In this document: positions 10,926 to 22,066 of the stretch, piece after piece
How the letters are laid out: each line of letters starts with the position of its first letter
How positions within the stretch are numbered: position 1 is the stretch's first letter
Assembly: GCA_949879795.1 (NCBI GenBank)
Contig: CATLBR010000018.1
Span: 1-64,000, forward strand
Source of the DNA: an uncultured Hungatella sp.
Lineage (GTDB): Bacteria; Bacillota; Clostridia; Lachnospirales; Lachnospiraceae
Direction: 5' to 3'
DNA: 64,000 nt
Translations under genes and position numbers: made by a program
Notes under the pieces: generated by a model
The model's input: only the letters and a program-made list of their open reading frames with translations
What the model was told of the DNA's origin: nothing
Databases searched by the model: none

Positions 10926-11831
10926 TTAATATCCTTTTGTACTCTTTGGACTTGTCTGGAGGTATCGGTCCTTTAAGTATTCCAGAAGCCGTTCCGCCAC
11001 AGGGGTAAATACCTGATATTTTTTCCAGATCAGATAAATTTTTGTTTCAAGCACAGGCGTCAGCGGACGAAAAACAAGTCCGCTGCCAGGGCTTGTATTG
11101 ATGAGATGCTGAAAAGTCAAAAGATATCCCAGACCTTCTTTTACAAATAAGGAGCCATTGTAGGACAGACGGAAAGACCCTTCCAGACGCAGTTCATCCA
11201 TTTGATTGCCGCTCCATCGGGAGATATCCCGGTTCCAGCCCTGCTCTGAGCAAAACAGGGGGAGTCCTGCCAGGTCTTCGGCACAGACAGCCTGTTTTTT
11301 GGCCAGGGGACAGTCTGCCGGCATGACGACACCCCAAAGGTCAGCTTCGGGAAAGACAAGGGAATGGTATTTCGCGGCATTTGGCTCTTCCGCCAGAACC
11401 GCGAAATCAATCACGCCTTTATCCAGTTTTTCCGTAACCTGTTCCGTATCGCCGCTGGTGATATGGTAGCGCATATCAGAAAATGTATTCTTAAATTGCT
11501 TGATGGCAGAGGCGAGATGCCGGATCTGGTAAGATTCCGCCAGGCCGAAGTAAACGTCTCCGCCTAAAACATCATCTAAGGTGAGAAATTCGGCGGTGAT
11601 CTTATCCGCCATTTTTACCAGATCCTCTGCCCGTTTCCGCAGCAAAATCCCTTCCTCTGTAAGCTGTACGCTAAAGCTGTGGCGCGTGAACAGTTTTTTC
11701 CCAAGTTCGTCTTCCAGGGACTTTAATTGTTTGGAGAGTGTGGGCTGGGTGACGTGAAGCAATTCTGCCGCGCGGGTCATATTTTCCTCTCTTGCCACCG
11801 CAAGGAAATATCTCATGGTTCGCAGTTCCAT
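10926..11831 (-). CDS. LysR-family transcriptional regulator (copy 1)
   Basis: A 301-aa protein with an N-terminal winged helix-turn-helix (AAELLHVTQPTLSKQ) and the usual two-lobed co-inducer domain. It is divergent from the small-protein/hydrolase/GH1 genes with a 115-bp gap that holds a perfect palindrome, so it probably controls that operon and itself. It is clearly paralogous to the LysR at 26765, including a shared IWKKYQ C-terminal motif; both sit next to a gene for the same kind of small protein. The stop codon directly abuts the orphan GH32 fragment. The inducer is unknown. Confidence 0.9.
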   Translation of the reverse strand: MELRTMRYFLAVAREENMTRAAELLHVTQPTLSKQLKSLEDELGKKLFTRHSFSVQLTEEGILLRKRAEDLVKMADKITAEFLTLDDVLGGDVYFGLAESYQIRHLASAIKQFKNTFSDMRYHITSGDTEQVTEKLDKGVIDFAVLAEEPNAAKYHSLVFPEADLWGVVMPADCPLAKKQAVCAEDLAGLPLFCSEQGWNRDISRWSGNQMDELRLEGSFRLSYNGSLFVKEGLGYLLTFQHLINTSPGSGLVFRPLTPVLETKIYLIWKKYQVFTPVAERLLEYLKDRYLQTSPKSTKGY

Positions 11832-11861
11832 AGGGGGGGCCTCCTGTGATATTCCAAAAAA

Positions 11862-11877
11862 TTATATCATGATATAA
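11862..11877. promoter_or_regulatory. 16-bp perfect palindrome, candidate LysR operator
   Basis: TTATATCATGATATAA lies midway between the divergent LysR gene and the small-protein operon, 30 bp from the LysR start. AT-rich dyads of this kind are typical LysR binding sites. Confidence 0.55.
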
Positions 11878-11946
11878 ATTATAGCCATTAGCGAAGGAAA
11901 AATCAAGTGGTTATAATACAGACATAGCAGGAAGGGAGGCGGTCGT

Positions 11947-12192
11947 ATGGATGATCTGCTTCAGAATCTAAAGGATGCGGGCTGCGGCTCACAAACCATT
12001 GAAACGGTCTGCAGGCTGTATCGTGACGGCCAGATTCAGACTGCGGTTAAAACGCTGCGAAAGCACCGTTTAAGCCTGATGGACAGCCTGCGTGAAAGTC
12101 AGGAACGGGTTGACTGTCTTGATTTTTTAGTATGGCGCATGGAAAAAGAAAAACGGCAATCACAAAATAATAAAAAGAAAGAGAGGCATTGA
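11947..12192 (+). CDS. Small LysR-associated protein (copy 1), function unknown
   Basis: An 81-aa soluble protein with a proper ribosome site (GGGAGG). It is mostly helical and charged, with an N-terminal LKDAGC motif and a C-terminal CLDFLVWRM motif followed by a basic tail. The protein at 28251 has the same layout (LEDAGC ... CLDYLIYQI), and a third, broken copy of the C-terminal part is at 32101. Both intact copies are divergent from a LysR gene, so a role as partner or modulator of the regulator is possible but unproven. The hydrolase gene starts 3 bp after its stop. Confidence 0.75.
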   Translation: MDDLLQNLKDAGCGSQTIETVCRLYRDGQIQTAVKTLRKHRLSLMDSLRESQERVDCLDFLVWRMEKEKRQSQNNKKKERH

Positions 12193-12195
12193 AAA

Positions 12196-14791
<2,596 letters not shown>

Positions 14792-14917
14792 CACGGATGG
14801 AATTGAAAGAGCAGCTGAAGGGAACGTATCATGCCGGCAGCGCGGACATCACGGACAATATTGACAGTTGGCTATATCGGAAATGACTGTTTATCAGAAA
14901 CACGGGAGGGATTTTAT

Positions 14918-15157
14918 ATGATAGGAACAATTGCGGGTATTTTGACTACCGTGGCATTTGTGCCCCAGGTATGGAAAGTGATCAGGACGAAAGACACATC
15001 ATCGTTGTCTTTGGGAATGTATATGCTGCAGACTACAGGGATTTTTTTATGGATCATTCATGGATTCCGGATACAGGATATGGCGTTATTGATGGCTAAC
15101 CTGATCACATTCTGTCTGGCTGTCATTATTTTAGGTTATAAACTTAAGTATAAATAG
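14918..15157 (+). CDS. SemiSWEET sugar transporter (PQ-loop/MtN3 family)
   Basis: A 79-aa protein with three membrane segments and the conserved FVPQVWK PQ motif near the start. That is the size and layout of bacterial SemiSWEETs, which dimerise to pass sugars across the membrane by facilitated diffusion. ATG 14918 is chosen for the GGGAGGG 8 nt upstream; the ORF-track start at 14831 runs through an untranslated leader. It follows the GH1b gene on the same strand, so it may move the glucose released or supply a sugar to this locus. Confidence 0.88.
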   Translation: MIGTIAGILTTVAFVPQVWKVIRTKDTSSLSLGMYMLQTTGIFLWIIHGFRIQDMALLMANLITFCLAVIILGYKLKYK

Positions 15158-15564
15158 ATACATACCAATAAAAGGCTTCCCATTATAGCGATTACGACTA
15201 CTGCGGGAACCGGATCGGAAGCCAACTGTTGGGGCGTGATTTCTGAAAATAAAAAGATAGTACAGGTTACAGGTAAAGGAGCAGATGATGAAAAAAATAA
15301 CAGCTGTTTTCCTGGCGTTTTCCGTATAAATGTGGTGGTAGTTTTTCCCGGCCTGTTCAAGATACTCCCCATGATTGTGGCCAGATAGAGAAACGGACAC
15401 AGCCATGCCAGAATTCCCATGTACAGGCTGTAGCGCAGAGACATGGAGATGGTCTGGGCGATGCAGGACTCATTGCCGTCGGCCTGGGCTTCCGCCACCA
15501 TGGGAAGGAAAAGGACAACCATGGAGTTGGTGATGGCGGAGGGGAAGAAGATGAAGGGGGAAGG
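15136..15564 (-). pseudogene. Relic of spoVB-like lipid II flippase/polysaccharide exporter gene
   Basis: Minus-strand frame with recognisable stretches of a stage V sporulation protein B / MATE-like flippase: FFPSAITNSMVVLFLPMVAEAQ, then SLRYSLYMGI joined directly to LAWLCPFLYLATIMGSILN, after which similarity fades. The N-terminal half is missing and about 30-40 residues appear deleted at the junction, so it cannot be functional. Its surroundings are part of the 5.6 kb inserted block. Confidence 0.7.
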
Positions 15565-15825
15565 AGTTATAATAGGAATAAAGTTAGAAAACTTTGATAA
15601 ACGCCGAAGTTTACGAGGTTTTTTGATTTTATTCCTATTTTTTATGCAGTACGGTTTTGTACCTAATAAGACACGTGAGATGAGCGGTTTTGTAGAGAGA
15701 GGGAAGGTGAAAATTGACCTCAATTATTCAAAGGATATTAACTGCGAAGTTTGAGACACTAATAAATTCACCATACAAGAGAAGTGATTGTAGATATCAT
15801 GGATGAAGATAAATAAAGAATTTGA

Positions 15826-15854
15826 TTGAGGAAAAAGGTTTTTTAGTATATAAT
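15826..15854 (+). promoter_or_regulatory. Promoter for the antitoxin gene
   Basis: TTGAGG, 17 bp, TATAAT in AT-rich DNA, 63 bp ahead of the UPF0175 start. Between the spoVB relic and this site I see nothing else coding. Confidence 0.6.
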
Positions 15855-15917
15855 ATTAAAATAAAATCTTCCGAGATGTCAATTTTATAAAAAAATTTAT
15901 AGAGAGGATGTGATATT

Positions 15918-16208
15918 ATGGTAGCAACTGAATCGGTAACAATAAAGGTTCCCGTAGGAATGTCAAAATATCTGAAATCTATGAACTCAGAAATGGAACT
16001 TATCAGAAACGCGCTTTTACTATATCCATATATATTAAATCTGACGATATCACATGGCGGCGCGGCAGAAATTTTGGGAATCAGAAAATTCCAGTTGATT
16101 GATATTTATGACAAATTGGGATATTCATATTTAGATATGACTATGGATGAACTTGATTTAGAACTGGAGACTTTCCGGCAGTTAAAAAAGAAAGAGGGAG
16201 CGGAATGA
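15918..16208 (+). CDS. UPF0175-family antitoxin
   Basis: A 96-aa protein: a short N-terminal strand (ESVTIKVP) followed by a helix-turn-helix-like segment (HGGAAEILGIRKFQL) and an acidic tail with LDLELETF. This is the UPF0175 layout, the antitoxin usually paired with a DUF3368 PIN-domain toxin. Its stop overlaps the start of the toxin relic by 4 bp (ATGA). It would bind the toxin and probably its own promoter. With the toxin broken it may be a solitary antitoxin. Confidence 0.8.
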   Translation: MVATESVTIKVPVGMSKYLKSMNSEMELIRNALLLYPYILNLTISHGGAAEILGIRKFQLIDIYDKLGYSYLDMTMDELDLELETFRQLKKKEGAE

Positions 16209-16424
16209 TAGTTGTATCGGATACAACACCATTGATATCCCTTCGCGGTGTCTTTTCAAATGGGTTTTAGAATAATGGGGACAATAGGTATACTTATAGC
16301 GGCTTATGAAGAAAATGAGCTGACTGCGGATGAAGTGAGAGGGTGTGTTGAAGGTTTGCGAAGAGCGGGAAGGCATATAAGCCAAAAACATTATCAGATA
16401 TTGTTGGATAGGTTGAGTGAATGA
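16205..16424 (+). pseudogene. Broken DUF3368 PIN-domain toxin
   Basis: The gene starts correctly (MIVVSDTTPLISL, with the first catalytic Asp of a PIN ribonuclease), then after 21 codons hits a stop. The C-terminal part (MGFRIMGTIGILIAAYEEN to ILLDRLSE) continues from 16260 in another frame. About 90 central residues, including the remaining acidic residues, are missing. The toxin is therefore dead by deletion plus frameshift. Confidence 0.8.
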
Positions 16425-16445
16425 AAAGCCAATAAAGAATATAAC

Positions 16446-16484
16446 TGAGAGGCTGGAAAGCAGAAAACTGCCTCCAGCCTCTCA
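16446..16484. terminator. Bidirectional terminator
   Basis: TGAGAGGCTGGA pairs with TCCAGCCTCTCA, with a 15-nt loop that is itself partly paired and T-rich flanks. It serves the toxin relic from the left and, read leftward, the GH32 operon. Confidence 0.7.
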
Positions 16485-16539
16485 TTATTATCGTAGAAGA
16501 TCTGAATTAACAGAAAAAGTTTCACACTCTCCCAGCCGG

Positions 16540-16625
16540 CCCCGGCCTTCATTAAACTTATAAATCAATTAAATCGTATTTCACAATATCCATTCTGGCA
16601 GTCCCATTGGTCAGGAATGAGATTC
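16540..16625 (-). repeat. Right 86-bp direct repeat (true GH32 3' end)
   Basis: Counterpart of 10836-10921 with a single difference seen. Here the repeat is continuous with the intact GH32 gene, whereas the terminator hairpin present to the left of the other copy is missing. The two copies are in the same orientation, 5704 bp apart. Confidence 0.9.
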
Positions 16626-18048
16626 CGTCCGCCTCCTGTTCCGTATACATGGTGGCCGACAGCACCTGTTCCCCATCATTGACAAAGACTTCCGCGCTGA
16701 AACGGTCCAGTATGATCCTCAGCTTCAGTTCCCCGTCCGTGGTATTTACCAGGCTTCGGCGCTGATGGATAATCGCCCGCCTGGAACCGGAGAACTTCCG
16801 GTCTATTTTCAGGATGGACTCATGGGGACGGAAGCTTACGGAAGTGTGGTAGGTGTCATCCTGGGCGAAACGAACCGCGAACTTTTGATACAGATCCTGC
16901 CCCTGTTCCGGGCGGATTTTCAGCTCCATATCCACCTTTCTTCCCTGGATTCCCTCAAGATTCACGGTTCCCGACACAGCCACATCCTTGTATTCCACCT
17001 TGTTATGCCTCATGGCCTCCAGCTCTCTGACCGGCCTTTGGTACAGCCTGCCTTCTTTGAGAAACAATTCTCTGGGCAGGCTCATCTGGCCGAACCAGGG
17101 CTCATCCGGCGACCGGAGATTGCAGGAATCCCAGTTCTGCATCCAGCCGATCATGATCCGGCGGCCGTCCGGCGACAACAGGGTCTGGGAGGCGTAGAAG
17201 TCAATTCCGTAATCAATGGATTGGTTGTGTTCCTCCTTAAACGCGCCGGATTCTTCATCGTAATCGCCGATGAGACACAGGGTGCCGTTTCCGTTGTGGT
17301 ATTCATATCCCTGGGGCAGCATATCCTGAGGGCTGGTAAGCAGCACCCATTTTCCGTCCAGCTCAAAGAAATCCGGGCACTCCCACATCTTGCCGAACCG
17401 GTCATGATTGGAAGCCAGCACGCTCTTGAAGGTCCAGTGAAATCCGTCGGGGCTTGTGTACATCAGAATCTGTCCGCCTCCCTCCGCTGCCCGGTTTCCC
17501 ACCACGCAGCTGTAGGTTCCGTCGGCGTTTTTCCATATCTTGGGATCACGGAAATCAAATCTGCTGCTGCCCTTGGGAATGTCCTTCTCATCAAGCACAG
17601 GGTTTTGCTCATATTTTTTGTAGTCAATTCCATCGCCCACGGCCACGCACTGGGTCTGTACTTCCCGGTAAATATCCCGCTCCTGATGCTCCTTTAACAC
17701 GCCGGTATACATCAGCAGATGTCTTCCGTCCGGCAGCGCCACCGCGCCTCCGGAAAAACATCCGTCCCGGTCATAGGCTTCGTCTGGAGCCAGGGCGCAG
17801 GGAAGATATTCCCAGTGGAGCAGGTCGCTGCTTACGGCATGTCCCCAGTGCATGGAATTCCATTTTGATTCATAGGGATAATACTGGTAAAACAGGTGGT
17901 ACTGGCCTTTATAGTAACAAAATCCGTTGGGATCGTTCATCCAGCCTGCCCGCGGGGTCAGGTGGAAATGGGGGCGCTCCTCTTTTGAGATCAACTTTTC
18001 GGCGGCCTCCTCGTATTTACGGGCTTCCCGCAGTGTCTGGCTTATCAT
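16558..18048 (-). CDS. GH32 sucrose-6-phosphate hydrolase / fructan hydrolase
   Basis: A 496-aa cytoplasmic enzyme (no signal peptide) that hydrolyses the beta-fructoside bond. It shows the three acidic family motifs: WMNDPNG (nucleophile Asp), FRDPK (transition-state Asp) and WECPD (acid/base Glu), followed by a beta-sandwich ending in FVNDGEQVLSATMY. ATG 18048 has AGGAGAAGG upstream; the ORF-track start at 18204 overlaps the preceding gene. It is the last gene of the ABC importer operon (17 bp after the binding-protein gene), so it likely acts on sucrose or short fructans taken up by that importer rather than on phosphosugars. Confidence 0.9.
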   Translation of the reverse strand: MISQTLREARKYEEAAEKLISKEERPHFHLTPRAGWMNDPNGFCYYKGQYHLFYQYYPYESKWNSMHWGHAVSSDLLHWEYLPCALAPDEAYDRDGCFSGGAVALPDGRHLLMYTGVLKEHQERDIYREVQTQCVAVGDGIDYKKYEQNPVLDEKDIPKGSSRFDFRDPKIWKNADGTYSCVVGNRAAEGGGQILMYTSPDGFHWTFKSVLASNHDRFGKMWECPDFFELDGKWVLLTSPQDMLPQGYEYHNGNGTLCLIGDYDEESGAFKEEHNQSIDYGIDFYASQTLLSPDGRRIMIGWMQNWDSCNLRSPDEPWFGQMSLPRELFLKEGRLYQRPVRELEAMRHNKVEYKDVAVSGTVNLEGIQGRKVDMELKIRPEQGQDLYQKFAVRFAQDDTYHTSVSFRPHESILKIDRKFSGSRRAIIHQRRSLVNTTDGELKLRIILDRFSAEVFVNDGEQVLSATMYTEQEADGISFLTNGTARMDIVKYDLIDL

Positions 18049-18065
18049 AAATCCTTCTCCTTTCC

Positions 18066-19781
18066 TTAATTCGTTTCGCCAATGCTGGCGTTGTAGGAAT
18101 CCAGATATTTCTGGAGCAATTCCAGATATTGGCTCAGTCCGTACGCTTCCAGCTTGTCCAGATAGTTCTCCCAGTCCGAATCCGTAAAACCGTTCATGAT
18201 CCAATCGGCTTTCTGCAGTTTGATCTCCTTGTGGATATCCGCCTGGAGATTGGAAAAAGTTTCCGTATCTTCCCGGCTCATGAAAATATTGGGGTATACG
18301 TATTGGGTACGCATATCCGGCGTGTAGTAGTCCTTAATCCAGTCCAGGCGGTACTGGGCGTCGTCGGGGCAGGTGACATACACGTCATAGTATTCGTCCA
18401 GGATAGCCAGAGGGCCTCCCACGGCCTCCGCTTCCCTTACCTCTACGGGAGAGGCGTCGCCTAGAGGAGCGTGTCTCAGCATATCCTGACCGTCGGCGTT
18501 CTTTCCCATCTGGAAGATGTCAAAATCATCGTCCTCCCCGTAGGTTCCCCAGTTGTTCTGGGGGGACTGGAGCGGCGCGTACATTTCATCCAGCCAAGCG
18601 CATACCAGGGCCGGATTTTCCGCCACAGAGGTGACAACGCAGCGGCCCCGGTCAAATCCGCTGGTGAAGGAGCCGTTCTGGGGAGTCAGGTTCCGGGTAT
18701 CCGCCGTGAGAACCGGGAGGGGAACCCAGTCGGTGAGATTGTCAATATTTCCCACATCCCAGCTGAAACATACGCCGTAACGCCCCGATTTTCCCTTTGA
18801 CACATAGGTGGACCATTCCTGGGTAAACGCTTCCGGGTCTATGAGCTTTTTCTCGTACAGCTTGTGGAGCCACTGGATTCCTTTTTTATAGCCCTCCTGT
18901 GTGGCACTGCAGATTACTTTCTGGTCGTCCGTGACCACGATATGCCTGCCGTTGTTTTTGTCCTTGTCCACTTCCCCGTATCCTTCTCCGAAACCGTTGA
19001 TCAGGATAGAAGGGTCCTGGTCGCCGTCGTTTACAATACAGGACATGGGGATGATACTTCCCTCGATCCCGAATTCTTTTTGAATCTCCGGGGCGTGGTC
19101 CCGGAACTGAATCAGGACTTCCTCAAATTCGTCTACGGTTTCCGGGATCTCAAGGCCCAGGAAATCCAGCCATTTTTTATTGATAAAGCTCATGCCGCCT
19201 ACGGTCTGAATGGCGGTCTTGCCGGAGCCCAGCTGCTCGATCCAGGGAAGCGCCCAGATGTGGCCGTTGACATCCGTACACATGGTCCGGTATTCCGGAT
19301 ACTTGTCAAATACGGATTTCAAGTTGGGCATATAGGCGTCAATGTACTCTTCCAGAGGGATGATTGCCCCGTATTCTCCGTATTTTAACAGGTTGCTGTC
19401 CGTAAATCCGGCGGAAAAGATAAAGTCCGTCAGTTTATTGGGGTCTGACATGTTCAGGGAGATTTTGTCCGGCCACTGGTCGGACTGTATGGCTGTCCAA
19501 TCAATCTCCACGTTGGTCTGCTCCTGCAGGCGTTTAAAGATGGTCCGCTTGTTGGGGTCTGATTCCGTGTTGGGCGGGTAACTGATCATGCCCGTGAGAA
19601 CGGTTTTTTCTTTCAGGGGAAATTGCAACTGGGCCTGGTCCACAGGGCGGAAGGTGCCGTCGTTGATCTTTTTCTTCCCTCCGCAGCCGGCAAGGGAAAC
19701 TGCCATACATACCATGAGAACCGCTGCCGCCATTTGTTTTCCGGTTCTGAATCCGAATCTGTTTTTATATCTGTGACTCAT
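18066..19781 (-). CDS. Sugar ABC importer, extracellular solute-binding lipoprotein (LplA/YtcQ type)
   Basis: 571 aa from ATG 19781 (AAGGAGG upstream). It has a basic N-terminus, a hydrophobic stretch and a lipobox LAGC, so it is anchored outside the membrane. The length and NKWGTYG-like tryptophan-rich C-terminal regions match the large family-1 binding proteins that work with LplB/LplC permeases. Between two permease genes and a GH32 enzyme, the ligand is probably sucrose or a fructo-oligosaccharide. No ATPase is encoded here; such importers borrow a shared MsmX-type ATPase. Confidence 0.88.
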   Translation of the reverse strand: MSHRYKNRFGFRTGKQMAAAVLMVCMAVSLAGCGGKKKINDGTFRPVDQAQLQFPLKEKTVLTGMISYPPNTESDPNKRTIFKRLQEQTNVEIDWTAIQSDQWPDKISLNMSDPNKLTDFIFSAGFTDSNLLKYGEYGAIIPLEEYIDAYMPNLKSVFDKYPEYRTMCTDVNGHIWALPWIEQLGSGKTAIQTVGGMSFINKKWLDFLGLEIPETVDEFEEVLIQFRDHAPEIQKEFGIEGSIIPMSCIVNDGDQDPSILINGFGEGYGEVDKDKNNGRHIVVTDDQKVICSATQEGYKKGIQWLHKLYEKKLIDPEAFTQEWSTYVSKGKSGRYGVCFSWDVGNIDNLTDWVPLPVLTADTRNLTPQNGSFTSGFDRGRCVVTSVAENPALVCAWLDEMYAPLQSPQNNWGTYGEDDDFDIFQMGKNADGQDMLRHAPLGDASPVEVREAEAVGGPLAILDEYYDVYVTCPDDAQYRLDWIKDYYTPDMRTQYVYPNIFMSREDTETFSNLQADIHKEIKLQKADWIMNGFTDSDWENYLDKLEAYGLSQYLELLQKYLDSYNASIGETN

Positions 19782-19833
19782 CGTCTGCCTCCTTATTTTT
19801 ACTGTCCGCGATGACCGCGAACCCCTTTTTGGC

Positions 19834-20733
19834 TTATCCCTTAACCGCGCCTGCCATGATCCCGCTGTCAAAATATTTCTGGAAGAACGGGTACATGATC
19901 AGAAGGGGTAAACTGGAAATGATAATGGTCGCGTATTTCAAAAGTTCTGCCAGCTGGGCCCGGGCCGCCGTGCTCTGCATATCCGCGATCATGCCGGATT
20001 CCGGCTGGTTCTGGATCAGGATGGAACGCAGCACCAGCTGCAGGGGCTGTTTTGCGGAATCATTTAAGTAGATCATGGCGTCAAAATAACTGTTCCACAT
20101 GGCCACAAACTGCCACAACACCAGTACGGCGATAACAGGCGTACACACGGGAAGAAGAATCTTGAAAAAGAATGTGAGCTCACTCGCACCGTCCACATCC
20201 GCGGCTTCCCGAAGTTCCTGGGGGATGCCCCTGTAGTAGGTCCTGGCGATGGTCATGTTCCATACGCTGAAAGCCCCCGGAAGGATTACCGCCCACATGC
20301 TGTCCACAAGCCCCAGATTGCTGACCACCAGGTATGTAGGGATCAGGCCGCCGCTGAAGAACATGGTAATCATGAAAATCACATTGAAAAATCCTTTTCC
20401 TTTAAAGTCCGGTCTTGACAGGGGATAGGCCGCCAGAAGGGTCACTGTCACAGACACGACCGTGAATACCACGGAATAGATGACCGCATTTTTAAATCCG
20501 ATCCAGATCTGGCTGTTGGTCATGACCCGCTCATAGGCGGTCGCGGTCCATTTGCTGAAATCAAAGGTGATGCCTTTGTTCTGCAGGGTGATGGGATCCA
20601 TGAAGGATGCCACAACGATGTAAATCATGGGTACGATGATGGCGATCAGAAACAGCCCCAACAGCCCGTATCCGATTGCCAGCAGCGCCTTGTCCTGTCC
20701 CGAATATTTGGTAAATCCTGTTTTCTTTTTCAT
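19834..20733 (-). CDS. Sugar ABC importer permease (LplC/YtcP type)
   Basis: A 299-aa protein with six membrane segments and the EAA loop REAADVDGASELTFFFKILLP, which docks the ATPase. The C-terminus QKYFDSGIMAGAVKG is the family ending. ATG 20733 has GGAGG 10 nt upstream. It forms the channel together with the LplB-type subunit whose gene ends 15 bp upstream. Confidence 0.92.
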   Translation of the reverse strand: MKKKTGFTKYSGQDKALLAIGYGLLGLFLIAIIVPMIYIVVASFMDPITLQNKGITFDFSKWTATAYERVMTNSQIWIGFKNAVIYSVVFTVVSVTVTLLAAYPLSRPDFKGKGFFNVIFMITMFFSGGLIPTYLVVSNLGLVDSMWAVILPGAFSVWNMTIARTYYRGIPQELREAADVDGASELTFFFKILLPVCTPVIAVLVLWQFVAMWNSYFDAMIYLNDSAKQPLQLVLRSILIQNQPESGMIADMQSTAARAQLAELLKYATIIISSLPLLIMYPFFQKYFDSGIMAGAVKG

Positions 20734-20748
20734 ATTGTCCCAGCCTCC

Positions 20749-21699
20749 TTAGATTCCCTGTCCGTCATTCATCTTTGCCACGATTTTATTGACAACCAGC
20801 AGAAGAATGATGTTGATGACCGTGTTAAACAGACCTACCGCGGTGGAAAAGCTGTAATCGCCGTCAATGAGACCTTTTCTGTACACATAAGTCGCGATAA
20901 TCTCCGACGCGGGAAGGTTTAAGTCCGTCTGCAGGGCATAGGCTTTTTCAAAGCCAATGCTCATGATATTGCCTGCCTGGAGGATAAACTGGATCACTAC
21001 CATATCTTTTAACGCCGGCCACTCCACGGTCCGAATCTGCTGTAAGATATTGGCGCCGTCCATGACCGCGGCTTCCCGAAGCTCCTGACTGGCGTTTGAC
21101 AGAGAGGCCGTATACATAATAGACGCCCAGCCTGCCCCCTGCCAGATGCCGCTGATAATATAGATGGAGCGGAACGCTTCCGGCATGGTCATGAAATTCA
21201 TGTCCGTTCCCAGAAGCAGGTTTACCGGGCCGGTGACGGAGAGGAATATCCGGACAATACCGCAGAGCACGATGACGGATACGAAGTTGGGGAGATAAAG
21301 GATCAGCTGTATCTTTTTCTTGATCCCCGGGCTTTGGATCCGGTTGAGCAGAAGCGCCAGCAGAATGGGAACGGGGAAGCCCCACAGCAGGCTGTATACA
21401 CTCAGCTTCAGGGTGTTGACCAGGTAGCTCATGAAGTCCGGAGAGGACAAAAACCTCGTAAAATGCTTGAACCCTACCCACTGGCTTCCCGATACTCCCT
21501 TAAAGGGATTGTAATCCTGGAACGCGATCAGGATACCGCTCATGGGCGCGTACTTGAAGATCAGCGTCAGCAGCAGCGCCGGCATCAGGAAGATGAGATA
21601 GAGCTGCCAGTGCTGCCGGACATAAACCAGCGTGTTGTGAAATCCGGTGTCCTCGTTTCCCTGTTTTCCCCTGGAAACAGTTTTTGAATTAGTTGTCAT
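20749..21699 (-). CDS. Sugar ABC importer permease (LplB/YteP type)
   Basis: 316 aa from ATG 21699, which follows AGGAGGAAGTT; the ORF-track start at 21738 lies upstream of that ribosome site. It has six membrane segments, the EAA loop REAAVMDGANILQQIRTVEWP and the family ending. First gene of the leftward operon: permease, permease, binding protein, GH32. Expression should start at the promoter at 21816-21844 and be repressed by the divergent LacI protein. Confidence 0.92.
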   Translation of the reverse strand: MTTNSKTVSRGKQGNEDTGFHNTLVYVRQHWQLYLIFLMPALLLTLIFKYAPMSGILIAFQDYNPFKGVSGSQWVGFKHFTRFLSSPDFMSYLVNTLKLSVYSLLWGFPVPILLALLLNRIQSPGIKKKIQLILYLPNFVSVIVLCGIVRIFLSVTGPVNLLLGTDMNFMTMPEAFRSIYIISGIWQGAGWASIMYTASLSNASQELREAAVMDGANILQQIRTVEWPALKDMVVIQFILQAGNIMSIGFEKAYALQTDLNLPASEIIATYVYRKGLIDGDYSFSTAVGLFNTVINIILLLVVNKIVAKMNDGQGI

Positions 21700-21771
21700 A
21701 ACTTCCTCCTTTCTGTCAAATCCCTTCATTTTCCCCAAATGCTTAATATGACATGTTCTTGATTGTGCATT

Positions 21772-21791
21772 TGTAAAATAGATGTTTTACA
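21772..21791. promoter_or_regulatory. Inverted repeat, candidate LacI operator for the ABC operon
   Basis: TGTAAAA, 6 bp, TTTTACA. It lies about 25 bp downstream of the leftward -10 box, a position where a bound repressor blocks transcription. Related TTTACAT strings recur through the 21780-21980 interval. Confidence 0.55.
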
Positions 21792-21815
21792 TCTGATTGA
21801 GATTTGGATATTACA

Positions 21816-21844
21816 TTTATACCACTTACTTTACATTTAGTCAA
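21816..21844 (-). promoter_or_regulatory. Promoter of the ABC importer/GH32 operon
   Basis: Minus strand: TTGACT, 17 bp, TATAAA, with TGG just before the -10 box. Confidence 0.7.
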
Positions 21845-21963
21845 TAGTTTTTTTACTATTTGCACATTTTTGTTTTTACATTTTTTATCTACACACTATT
21901 TTTGACAAATCTTTCCCTGGCTTTTTCGCAGAATAAATATTTTGAGATTTTACATTTTTACAT

Positions 21964-21992
21964 TTGACACATTCACATTTGTGCATTATAAT
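21964..21992 (+). promoter_or_regulatory. lacI promoter with embedded dyad
   Basis: TTGACA, 17 bp, TATAAT, a perfect consensus. The spacer contains CACATTTGTG (21974-21983), a short palindrome that could give autoregulation. Confidence 0.75.
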
Positions 21993-22066
21993 AGAATCAA
22001 GCTGTAATCGTCAAAGGCATAATCGAAAAACGTAAAATCAATATCTCTATAAAAAAGGAGGCTCAT

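Noticed and set aside
16765-17697. 310-aa ORF opposite GH32
   Set aside because: Shadow of the GH32 gene; no family motifs and no start signal.
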